Positions 1 to 6,111 of a DNA stretch of 8,146 bases are shown here, in pieces (position 1 is the stretch's first letter; every line of letters begins with the position of its first letter). The position numbers were made by a program, and so were the translations under genes. The DNA is from Desulfovibrio sp. GTDB lineage: Bacteria; Desulfobacterota; Desulfovibrionia; Desulfovibrionales; Desulfovibrionaceae. The notes under the pieces are model-generated. The model saw nothing but the letters and a program-made list of their open reading frames with translations, did no database searches and had not been told where the DNA came from. The stretch covers positions 1 through 8,146 of the forward strand of contig DONZ01000069.1 in the NCBI GenBank assembly GCA_003512875.1, given 5' to 3'.

Positions 1-685
1 CTAATGATTTATCATCATCAAAATCAATTTGCTCGTCAATTTTCCAGCCTAATTTATATCGTTGCAAATCTTTTTTAATCACAGCAAAATTATTTTGAGC
101 AAGCATTTTGGCTAAATGAAAACGCCGTAAAACCATGGGCAGAAGATGGGCTGTTTCCATATTGAAGTTATCTCCGATGCCATACTGATTGGTAGGCATT
201 GCTGAAATAAAGTTTGTTCCGTACTGTTCATTATAATAACGGCACATTTTTATTGCCGCAATTTTAGCAATGGCATAGGCTTCATTTGTTTTTTCAAGCT
301 CAGAAGTCAGCAGGCTCTCTTCCTTCATCGGCTGAGGAGCAAGCCGCGGATAAATACAGGAAGAACCAAGATTGAGAAGTTTTTTTACTCCGGTCAAATA
401 TGCACTATGAATAATATTCGTATCAATCATAGTGTTTATATAAATAAAATCGGCAGGATATGTCTGATTAGCCATAATTCCGCCAACCTTTGCGGCAGCT
501 AGAAAAACATAATCCGGCTTCTCTCTTTCAAAAAAAGCCAACACAGCAGCCTGATTTGTTAAATCAAGTTCTTTTGAAGTACGCGTTATGACATTCGCAT
601 ATCCTTCAGCCTGCAAACAACGTACAATCGCAGAGCCGACCAAACCCCTGTGCCCTGCAACATAAATTTTAGAATTTTTTTCCAT
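1..685 (-). CDS. fcl: GDP-L-fucose synthase, N-terminal 228 residues (3' end outside the window)
   Basis: This SDR-family enzyme converts GDP-4-keto-6-deoxy-D-mannose to GDP-L-fucose by 3,5-epimerisation and NADPH-dependent reduction in the cytoplasm, supplying fucose for surface glycans. The reverse-strand frame is open from the ATG at 685 to base 1. It shows the Rossmann motif GHRGLVG (11-17), the GSSCIYP segment with Ser108 and Cys110, the YAIAK catalytic pair Tyr137/Lys141, [11 protein letters not shown] (164-174) and His180. Each lies one residue after the known E. coli catalytic positions (Ser107, Cys109, Tyr136, Lys140, His179), so the active site looks intact. An AAGGAA Shine-Dalgarno (689-694) precedes the ATG by 3 bases. 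After RRFHLAKML (187-195) the chain runs into a charged stretch instead of reaching the usual WGTG-x-P-x-REF motif. This fits the longer bacterial Fcl forms that carry an insertion here. The C-terminal substrate-binding part lies beyond the left edge. Confidence 0.95.
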   Translation of the reverse strand, partial: MEKNSKIYVAGHRGLVGSAIVRCLQAEGYANVITRTSKELDLTNQAAVLAFFEREKPDYVFLAAAKVGGIMANQTYPADFIYINTMIDTNIIHSAYLTGVKKLLNLGSSCIYPRLAPQPMKEESLLTSELEKTNEAYAIAKIAAIKMCRYYNEQYGTNFISAMPTNQYGIGDNFNMETAHLLPMVLRRFHLAKMLAQNNFAVIKKDLQRYKLGWKIDEQIDFDDDKSL

Positions 686-739
686 AAATTCCTTCATCAA
701 TAATTCATGTTATTTTTTGTTTAACTTTCATTTTTCATT

Positions 740-768
740 ATCTTATCTTCATCTTAAACACAAGTTAA
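740..768 (-). promoter_or_regulatory. Weak candidate sigma-70 promoter for fcl
   Basis: Reading leftward, TTAACT (763-768) and TAAGAT (740-745) are separated by 17 bases, each matching the consensus at four of six positions, about 55 bases upstream of the fcl ATG. The 174-base gap between the GT4 stop and fcl is very AT-rich and I see no other gene or clear terminator in it, so an independent promoter is plausible. Chance matches are common in DNA this AT-rich. Confidence 0.25.
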
Positions 769-859
769 TAATTTATAATCAATAAAAAATAAAAGCAGTT
801 CCATTATAAGTTTAAATTATCCAGCCGCAATGAACAGCATATAATAATTTTTTCCGTGC

Positions 860-2041
860 TTATTCAAGAAATTGAAAATTATCTTTAAATATTTTCAGCA
901 CATTTTCATACGAATAAATATCATGAACAAAATTCCTCGCTTTTTTCCCCAGTTCCTCACATTTCGATCTATCGGCATACAAACTGCGAAGCGTTTCAAC
1001 GCACTGCTCTTTGTCCGGCTCAGCCCATTTCTGAACAAACCTGTATTCTTTTAGATCTATTTGTTCAGGCTTGATAAGACGGTAATCAATAGGAAAAGCG
1101 AACTCATTTTTAACAAACTCTCTGTTTCCGCCATAATCGGTTGCAACCACAGTTTTTCCCAAACTCATGGCTTCAAGCATGCCAAGCCCCAGCCCTTCTC
1201 CCCGATGCAAAGAAACATACAAATCCGACATATTCATAACATCAATCATTTCTTGTCTGGACAAACTTTTTTCTTCAAGAATCAACTGTGAATCCAGTCC
1301 GAGTTCAGAAATTTTCGACAGCATCATATTGCGGTAACGTTCCCTTACCCCGTTTGTTTTAATGAATAGCTTGGCATTGCTGCACTGGCCCAAACTTTTC
1401 TTGAAAACTTCAAGCAATAATTCAGGATTTTTTCTGTAATAGGAAGAAAAATAAGAAAAATTAAAAAATAGAACAAAATCATCATCTGTTAATTGATAAC
1501 GCTTTCTCACTTCTGCAACAGAACAGGAAGGAGCAACAAAGCGATAAGGATAGAGAATCTTTATCAGCTTGATATGGCTGGGAATAATCTGTTTAAAATA
1601 TTCGTAACAAAAATTACTGTGAACAATTACGGAATTGATATTGTCAAACAAATACGGACGGACTTCCAACATTCCGCTTTCAAATTCCCATGCCATAAAT
1701 GTCGCATTATTGTACTGCGGATGTTTTATGTAATCAAAAACTGAAAAATTAATAAGATTTTTATATTTAGGACAAACTCCAAGATGATGAAACTCATTTT
1801 TATCATATGGAATTTTCCCATAATCAAGCAATGAACAGAAATCTTTTGCAACTTGGCTTTCTCCGCTTATTTCTGAAAAATTGGCCCTCAGGCTCACTCC
1901 GCCGGCAGTAAGCGGAATGTCTCCGGCTTGACGCAATAAAGCTGCCTCATGATAATAATTGGAATTTAATTTCTTGAATTTAAAACCCAATACAGAATAA
2001 TAATCATACTTTATACCATGGGTTACCTTATAAATCGCCAT
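860..2041 (-). CDS. Glycosyltransferase, GT4 family (GT-B fold)
   Basis: A probable retaining glycosyltransferase that adds a sugar from an NDP donor to a growing glycan at the cytoplasmic face of the inner membrane. In the 393-residue product, the C-terminal Rossmann domain opens with a strand followed by RKNPE (203-207), as in many GT4 enzymes. The GT4 signature follows: E282-x7-E290 within GEGLGLGMLEAM, then DYGGNRE (302-308), which binds the donor diphosphate. The N-terminal acceptor half has WEFE (118-121) and a VHSNF segment, matching the WE...PS-x-F pattern of this family. No signal peptide or membrane span is seen. The frame stays open upstream to 2104, but I chose the ATG at 2041. 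It has a strong AAGGAAGGGG ribosome site (2045-2054) and lies downstream of a candidate extended -10. The specific sugar cannot be told from sequence alone. Its position between the aminotransferases and fcl supports a role in the same glycan. Confidence 0.88.
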   Translation of the reverse strand: MAIYKVTHGIKYDYYSVLGFKFKKLNSNYYHEAALLRQAGDIPLTAGGVSLRANFSEISGESQVAKDFCSLLDYGKIPYDKNEFHHLGVCPKYKNLINFSVFDYIKHPQYNNATFMAWEFESGMLEVRPYLFDNINSVIVHSNFCYEYFKQIIPSHIKLIKILYPYRFVAPSCSVAEVRKRYQLTDDDFVLFFNFSYFSSYYRKNPELLLEVFKKSLGQCSNAKLFIKTNGVRERYRNMMLSKISELGLDSQLILEEKSLSRQEMIDVMNMSDLYVSLHRGEGLGLGMLEAMSLGKTVVATDYGGNREFVKNEFAFPIDYRLIKPEQIDLKEYRFVQKWAEPDKEQCVETLRSLYADRSKCEELGKKARNFVHDIYSYENVLKIFKDNFQFLE

Positions 2042-2082
2042 ACACCCCTTCCTTAATGTCATTTTTCCAATAACTCTGCTTT

Positions 2083-2121
2083 CATTATAACAGCAGCGAT
2101 GCATCCTGCGCCGTTATAATG
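2083..2121. repeat. Inverted repeat centred on GATGCATC, upstream of the GT4 gene
   Basis: The arms CATTATAAC (2083-2091) and GTTATAATG (2113-2121) are perfect 9-base inverted copies. They flank the self-complementary GATGCATC (2098-2105). The spacers between arm and centre (AGCAGC and CTGCGCC) differ by one base in length and are only partly complementary. The whole element sits 42-80 bases before the GT4 start codon. It could be an operator for a dimeric regulator or a cruciform/hairpin in the leader. It lacks the T-run of an intrinsic terminator. Confidence 0.6.
2084..2092 (-). promoter_or_regulatory. Candidate extended -10 promoter for the GT4 gene
   Basis: Leftward, this reads TG-T-TATAAT, an extended -10 with a perfect -10 hexamer. 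The bases 17 further upstream (GGCGCA) do not resemble a -35, as tolerated in extended -10 promoters. Initiation would fall near 2077, giving a leader of about 35 bases that carries the AAGGAAGGGG ribosome site. The -10 lies inside one arm of the inverted repeat at 2083-2121, so a bound protein could block it. Confidence 0.4.
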
Positions 2122-2342
2122 ACAAAATATTCTAAATAAATCTCTAAACCGACATGAACGTTAGTACCAATCATTCTGTCTTGAAGAAAGTCAATACTCT
2201 GCACTGTTGAGTGAACTTAATCCACTTTTAAATAAAAACCGCCCCGTTCTCGGCTCCGCGCCCTACACTGCCGGCAAGCTTTCTATACACACCCAAAACT
2301 TCTGGGGGGCAATCATCATGCACATGCATGGCAAAAGAGCTG

Positions 2343-3545
2343 CTACCTTTTCAAGTTTTTTTTAATAGCCTCTGCGTTCTGCTGAATGAAAAAAATAAGT
2401 TCACAAATTTGCTCGATATGTTCATCACTGACGATTTGCCCTGAAGGAAGCTGAAAAACTTCCTGTATCAAAAGCTCCGTATTGGGAAGTTTGGCTTTTG
2501 CGCATTCCATATTGATATAAGGAATGCTTTTATGGGCGGCAGGAATAAAATATCTACGAGCGATGATATTTTCTTTACTCAAAATTTCAACCAATAGATC
2601 CCGTGAAAGACCAAATTTTTCTTCATTAAGCCGAAAAACGACGTATTGATAATTGCCCTGCATGCTTTCATCATATTCAATGACGGACAAACCGGCAATG
2701 TTTTTTAATTTCTCTTTGTATAATAAATACCTATGCTTGTTATTGGTTACGTATTCAGGAAATTTTTCTATGCTGAGCAAAGCCATGGCAGCCTGAAGCT
2801 CCGAAAAACAACTATGAATAACCATAGGAATTGGTACTTGCCTGCGCCTGCCGTATGAACCTCCTATGTTTCTGATACGTTCAGCCAATTCATCATCATC
2901 CGTGCAAATAACTCCGCCTTCGGCAGCCTGCAAAACTTTTGTCGCATGCAAGGAAAATGTCGCACAATGCCCGAATGACGCCAAGCTTTTATTTTTGTAT
3001 GCGGAACCGACCGCATGGGCGGCATCATAAAAAACAGGAATACCGTATTGTTGTTCTACTTCATCCAACCGAGTGACATCGCAAGGATTTCCCCAAAGAT
3101 GCACCCCTAGGATTGCGCTGATATTTTTATTTTTTAAAAGAGGAGCAACCGTTTCATAGGTTATGGTATGGGTTTCAAGGTCAATATCCGCAAAAACAGG
3201 CTCCAACCCAGCCCATGTCAAAGCTTGAACCGTGCCGATAAAAGTAAATGATGGAACAATCACCTTACTTCTCAATGGCAAATTCAGCGCTTTCGCCGCA
3301 ATACTGATCGCAACGGTTCCGTTTGTAACAGCAAAGCTGTTTTTCACTCCGGTTAATTTTGAAAATTTATCTTCAAACTCAAGGGTCAATTTGCTATGAT
3401 TGTCATACTGTTTTCTATCGAAAACATCATTCGCTAAAGCTTCGAAACGTTCATATTCAGGAACATTGATCTGTCCGACAGGCAGCAAAATATCAAAAAG
3501 GCGCTCTCCTCCGAACAAAGCCAATTCCTTAATATTTTTTTTCAT
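2343..3545 (-). CDS. DegT/DnrJ/EryC1/StrS family sugar aminotransferase (second of tandem pair)
   Basis: A fold-type I PLP enzyme expected to transfer an amino group, usually from glutamate, to a keto-deoxy sugar bound to a nucleotide. In the 400-residue product, TNGT (74-77) is the PLP-phosphate loop. Asp174 in YDAAHAVG pairs with the cofactor ring nitrogen, followed by His177. Lys203 in FSLHATK is the Schiff-base lysine, followed by the conserved AEGG. Near the C-terminus ARRYFIPAAH (about 329-338) resembles VioA/FdtB-type 4-aminotransferases more than PseC/PglE. Length is typical. I chose the ATG at 3545 over a GTG at 3554. The AGGTGA ribosome site (3551-3556) lies 5 bases before the ATG and overlaps both that GTG and the stop codon of the upstream gene, implying translational coupling. 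Substrate is unknown. Candidates are dTDP- or UDP-4-keto-6-deoxyhexoses, or the GDP-4-keto-6-deoxymannose that fcl also uses. Confidence 0.9.
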   Translation of the reverse strand: MKKNIKELALFGGERLFDILLPVGQINVPEYERFEALANDVFDRKQYDNHSKLTLEFEDKFSKLTGVKNSFAVTNGTVAISIAAKALNLPLRSKVIVPSFTFIGTVQALTWAGLEPVFADIDLETHTITYETVAPLLKNKNISAILGVHLWGNPCDVTRLDEVEQQYGIPVFYDAAHAVGSAYKNKSLASFGHCATFSLHATKVLQAAEGGVICTDDDELAERIRNIGGSYGRRRQVPIPMVIHSCFSELQAAMALLSIEKFPEYVTNNKHRYLLYKEKLKNIAGLSVIEYDESMQGNYQYVVFRLNEEKFGLSRDLLVEILSKENIIARRYFIPAAHKSIPYINMECAKAKLPNTELLIQEVFQLPSGQIVSDEHIEQICELIFFIQQNAEAIKKNLKR

Positions 3546-3554
3546 GCAAATCAC

Positions 3555-4739
3555 CTAGCCTTTGGCAAGAAGTTCATTTTTAAAACGCAGCATGGCTTTA
3601 AGCACTTCCGCAATCATTTTTGTATCATCAACACTCATGAAACAACCGAAAGGCAATAAAAAATATTCCTGGCAAACTTTTTCCGTATTAGGCAAATCAG
3701 CATAAACACATCTATCCTTAGCATATTTCAAATGCAAAGGCGGATTGTAATATTCACGGGCGTTGATATTTTCCGTATTGAGGATTTTAAGAGTAAAATC
3801 CCTTGTAAAGGGCCATTCTGAATTAATTTTTACAAGACACGTTTTCCAATTTTGTTTTTCTTTTTCCTCATAGGGTACAATTTCCAAGCCGGCAATATCT
3901 TTAAAATGTTCCTGATACGCCAAATGGATAGCCTTATTTTCACTGATTTGCCGTTCGATCCAAGATAAACCGGCAAGCCCCATGGCAGAATGCAATTCAT
4001 TGAGTTTGGCGTTAAACCCTAAACAATCCACCATATCTTTGGCAACAAAACCAAATGCCCGCATTTTTCGCAGCAAATCGGCAAGTTCATCATTATTTGT
4101 CGTAATATAGCCGCCTTCTGCAGAATTTATAAGTTTACTGCCATGCATTGAGAAAGTTTCCGCATCACCGAACCCGCCAATCATTCTTCCTTTATAACTT
4201 GCCCCAACAGCTTCAACAGAATCAAAAATAAGGGGCAAACCATCTTTCTTAGCCAAAGCGACAATTCCGTCAATATCGCAAAGCGTCACCATGGGATGAG
4301 GAATGACAAGAGCCGCAGTCTTCTTATTGATGCACTTTTCAACGGTTTGCACGGACACTGCCCGTGTTTGCGCTTCAACATCGCAAAAATGCGGGATAAA
4401 ACCTGCCCATTCCAAAATATCGCCGCTGGAACGATAAGCTAAAGAAGGAATAATGACTTCCGTCTTATGAGGCAATGCCAAAGTCCTTACAGCAAGCATT
4501 AATGCGCTGAATCCGCTTGAAACGGCAATGCAATGCTTCATTTCATGAAAAACAGCCAGCTTCCTTTCCAATTCTTTAACATTTTCTCCATTATTAGTGA
4601 ATTGCCTATGCTCAAACGCTCTTTTCGCATACTTGAAAAAAACTTCCCTATCAGGAGGAACCGTATCGGTTGTGGTTCTAAAAGTTGAAAAAACTTTCTT
4701 CCCACCATATAAAGCAAAATCAGAAATTGAATTTTTCAT
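3555..4739 (-). CDS. DegT/DnrJ/EryC1/StrS family sugar aminotransferase (first of tandem pair)
   Basis: A paralogue of the next gene in the same PLP-dependent family, 394 residues. Both start alike (SDFALYGGKKVF here, KELALFGGERLF there). It has TNNG (48-51), the common N-terminal motif of sugar aminotransferases. It also has Asp173 in IFDSVEAVG, the Schiff-base Lys202 in FSMHGSK followed by AEGG, and a C-terminal NAREYYNPPLH typical of 4-aminotransferase-like members. Two positions are unusual: Glu176 where His or Gln is common (His177 in the neighbour), and SSGFSAL where SSGT-x-AL is expected. Because the lysine is kept it should be an aminotransferase, not a ColD-type dehydratase. The frame runs upstream to a TTG at 4817. 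I chose the ATG at 4739, 7 bases after AAGAG. An ATG two codons earlier is possible but its spacing is worse. Transcription probably starts at the 4995-5023 promoter. The pair may make two different amino sugars, or have divided roles. Confidence 0.9.
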   Translation of the reverse strand: MKNSISDFALYGGKKVFSTFRTTTDTVPPDREVFFKYAKRAFEHRQFTNNGENVKELERKLAVFHEMKHCIAVSSGFSALMLAVRTLALPHKTEVIIPSLAYRSSGDILEWAGFIPHFCDVEAQTRAVSVQTVEKCINKKTAALVIPHPMVTLCDIDGIVALAKKDGLPLIFDSVEAVGASYKGRMIGGFGDAETFSMHGSKLINSAEGGYITTNNDELADLLRKMRAFGFVAKDMVDCLGFNAKLNELHSAMGLAGLSWIERQISENKAIHLAYQEHFKDIAGLEIVPYEEKEKQNWKTCLVKINSEWPFTRDFTLKILNTENINAREYYNPPLHLKYAKDRCVYADLPNTEKVCQEYFLLPFGCFMSVDDTKMIAEVLKAMLRFKNELLAKG

Positions 4740-4883
4740 ATCCATACTCTTAATAACAAATTCCACCTGAGCAGACCAACATTGTTTGTTCTTTAAAAAA
4801 TAACAGAATTTTGACAATTCAGAAATAAAATTAATATTTTTTTGTGAATATTCACATTCGGTTTAACAAACTCCGATTTAATA

Positions 4884-4973
4884 TCAGCTACCGAAAATTG
4901 TGAGGATTTTTTCTTTTTCATTGATAACTGTTCTGTTTTTCACAGAAAATATCGTTTCTAAAATTTTTTTCAA
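4884..4973 (-). CDS. Possible 29-residue leader ORF or remnant of a glycan-biosynthesis gene, TTG start
   Basis: Directly behind the consensus promoter lies AAGGAGG, then 5 bases, then TTG opening a 29-codon frame that ends at TGA. The peptide begins MKKILETIFSVKN and continues to EKEKILTIFGS. It resembles the short SVKN ... HK-V-ITILG-IK-IK lead-in found at the start of many glycosyltransferases and sugar-modifying proteins of capsule/LPS loci in Campylobacter, Bacteroides and related bacteria (from memory, not searched). The remainder of such a protein is absent. A second leftward frame, 42 codons from the ATG at 4921 to 4793, overlaps it and continues toward the aminotransferase, but it has no ribosome site. 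The layout suggests either a truncated gene whose promoter and start survive, or a short translated leader for the aminotransferase operon. The start signals are strong; the function is unknown. Confidence 0.4.
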   Translation of the reverse strand: MKKILETIFSVKNRTVINEKEKILTIFGS

Positions 4974-4978
4974 AACCG

Positions 4979-4985
4979 CCTCCTT
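4979..4985 (-). promoter_or_regulatory. Strong Shine-Dalgarno (AAGGAGG) for a TTG start
   Basis: This near-perfect anti-16S match begins only a few bases after the predicted transcription start (about 4988). It is separated by CGGTT from the TTG at 4973, good spacing for initiation. No other start codon lies within reach, so it argues that the 29-codon frame is translated, or once was. Confidence 0.65.
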
Positions 4986-4994
4986 ATTCGTCAA

Positions 4995-5023
4995 ATTATA
5001 TTCTCATGATACTTATTTGTCAA
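4995..5023 (-). promoter_or_regulatory. Perfect-consensus sigma-70 promoter for the aminotransferase operon
   Basis: Reading leftward, TTGACA (5018-5023) and TATAAT (4995-5000) match the consensus at all twelve positions with the optimal 17-base spacer. Initiation would fall near 4987-4989, giving an mRNA leader of only about 15 bases before the TTG ORF and about 250 bases before the first aminotransferase start. It lies in the 314-base gap after the CDF gene. That gap otherwise holds only the short ORFs described at 4884-4973 and a weak 5-bp hairpin at the CDF stop codon. Confidence 0.85.
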
Positions 5024-5053
5024 ATCCAATGCGGAATTTCACACGCTTTATCC

Positions 5054-5968
5054 CTAAGCGGGATTTACGTGTATCATGATATGTTTTACCTCCGGAAATG
5101 TCTGTTCCACGGCGGCATGCACGTTTTCCGCAATTTCATGGGCTTCTTTCAAAGACAAGGAACCGTTTAAAGAAATTTCCAAATCGACATAAATTTTATT
5201 ACCGAACATTCTTGTCTGAAGCAAATCGATTTTAACAACATCAGACTGCGCGGAAATGAAAGCGGACAATTTACGCTCATATTCCGCACCGCTGGAAGTA
5301 TCAAGAAGCTTTGAAAACGTGTCGCACATAATATCATAGGACACTTTCAAAATAAAAAGGCAAATGAACAAAGAAGCCAGCGTGTCCATAACCGGATAGC
5401 CGAGCATTGCTCCGCCTACCCCTATGAGCGAACCGACAGAGGAAACGGCGTCCGCCCTGTGGTGCCACGCATCTGCCATGAATGCGGGAGAATTGATGAT
5501 TTTCGCATAGTATCTCGTATACCAATACATGGCCTCTTTTCCGAGAATGGAAACAAGAGCCGCAATCAATGCGATACAAGTCGGAATTTGCGCGGTATGA
5601 TAAGAACCCGATATGATATTTTCAATGCCCGCTTTTCCGATACCCAAGCCTGTCAGCATAAGGATAATGCCGAGAACCAGCGATGCGATGCATTCATGCC
5701 GTTCATGCCCGTATTGGTGCTTCCGGTCGGCTTCCTGCCTTGAAACCTTTACCCCGACCCAAGCGATAATGGTTGTGATAATATCTGATAAGGAATGGAC
5801 GGCGTCGGAAATCAACGCGCCGGAATGTCCTGAAACCCCGGCGAAAAGTTTGAAAATCGTCAAAAAAACATTGCCGATTATGCTCACCCAAGAGATTTTT
5901 TTTATGATTTTTTCTTCATTTGAAGGGTCGGAACACGTAAGACCGATATATTGTTTGCAGTCAGGCAT
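5054..5968 (-). CDS. Cation diffusion facilitator (CDF) family metal exporter
   Basis: An inner-membrane antiporter that expels divalent metal (Zn, Fe, Cd, Co or Mn) in exchange for protons, 304 residues as usual for bacterial CDFs. There are about six membrane segments (roughly 26-46, 49-73, 93-113, 126-146, 162-190, 193-212), then a cytoplasmic C-terminal domain (about 213-304). Paired metal-site motifs are visible: His58-x3-Asp62 in TM2 (DAVHSLSD) and His169-x3-Asp173 in TM5 (ADAWHHRAD). E. coli FieF has Asp-x3-Asp in TM2, whereas His-x3-Asp on both helices is more usual in Zn-preferring members, so zinc is a reasonable but unproven guess. The loop YGHERHE (86-92) matches the family's YGH-x-R. 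His274, His284, His296 and His300 in the C-terminal domain may bind metal. The ATG at 5968 has AGAGGA (5976-5981) 7 bases upstream. It diverges from mrp, so intracellular iron/zinc balance may link the two genes. Confidence 0.93.
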   Translation of the reverse strand: MPDCKQYIGLTCSDPSNEEKIIKKISWVSIIGNVFLTIFKLFAGVSGHSGALISDAVHSLSDIITTIIAWVGVKVSRQEADRKHQYGHERHECIASLVLGIILMLTGLGIGKAGIENIISGSYHTAQIPTCIALIAALVSILGKEAMYWYTRYYAKIINSPAFMADAWHHRADAVSSVGSLIGVGGAMLGYPVMDTLASLFICLFILKVSYDIMCDTFSKLLDTSSGAEYERKLSAFISAQSDVVKIDLLQTRMFGNKIYVDLEISLNGSLSLKEAHEIAENVHAAVEQTFPEVKHIMIHVNPA

Positions 5969-5998
5969 AACAAAATCCTCTATAATGGCAATAGGGTG

Positions 5999-6026
5999 AT
6001 TTTAACGATATCATATAAAATTACAA
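5999..6026 (-). promoter_or_regulatory. Candidate promoter for the CDF gene
   Basis: Leftward, TTGTAA (6021-6026, four of six) and TAAAAT (5999-6004, five of six) are 16 bases apart, placing a start near 5992 and a leader of about 25 bases before the ATG. The region is AT-rich, so the match is not decisive. I saw no clear Fur- or Zur-like 19-base palindrome across it. Confidence 0.4.
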
Positions 6027-6057
6027 GAAAAATCGAGTAAAAATTCAAATTTTCTTA

Positions 6058-6085
6058 TTGACATAATCAAAAATAAACCTAAAAT
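6058..6085 (+). promoter_or_regulatory. Candidate sigma-70 promoter for mrp
   Basis: TTGACA (6058-6063, perfect -35) and TAAAAT (6080-6085, five of six) are 16 bases apart, with initiation expected near 6092. The mrp ATG at 6112 follows, with GAGG (6103-6106) 5 bases before it. It lies back to back with the CDF promoter candidate, about 30 bases away. Confidence 0.6.
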
Positions 6086-6111
6086 ATTTATAAAAAACAA
6101 ATGAGGTTTCT

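Larger units (their letters stand above)
2042..2342. other. Intergenic region with a GC-rich stretch of unknown origin
   Basis: About 300 bases separate the second aminotransferase from the GT4 gene. The GT4-proximal part holds the inverted repeat and candidate promoter listed separately. The middle (about 2238-2312) is clearly richer in G and C than its surroundings. A rightward frame is open from 2165 to the TAA at 2363-2365, running into the 3' end of the convergent aminotransferase. It has no ATG near its beginning and no ribosome site. It contains a stretch reading NRPVLGSAPYTAGKL that I could not assign to a family. I saw no convincing hairpin plus T-run terminator on either strand. The stretch may be a remnant of a displaced gene, or simply non-coding. 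Confidence 0.4.

Noticed and set aside
2042..2104. Upstream extension of the GT4 protein by 21 residues to an ATG at 2104
   Set aside because: The extension overlaps the inverted repeat and candidate -10, has no ribosome site, and the ATG at 2041 has a strong one.
2281..2335. Repeated CATGCA/TGCATG motif near the aminotransferase 3' end as a regulatory repeat
   Set aside because: Too short and locally low in complexity, with no regular spacing.
4740..4817. Upstream extension of the first aminotransferase by 26 residues to a TTG at 4817
   Set aside because: No Shine-Dalgarno precedes the TTG, and the conserved family start (SDFALYGGKKVF, as in its paralogue) begins just after the ATG at 4739.
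4793..4921. 42-codon ATG frame (MKKKKSSQF...) as an independent gene
   Set aside because: No ribosome site, overlaps the better-supported TTG ORF, and its Lys/Asn/Ile-rich content is what very AT-rich DNA gives by chance. It is kept only as part of the possible decayed-gene scenario.
5046..5063. ATCCC/GGGAT hairpin at the CDF stop codon as a terminator
   Set aside because: The stem is only 5 bp and no T-run follows in the leftward direction.
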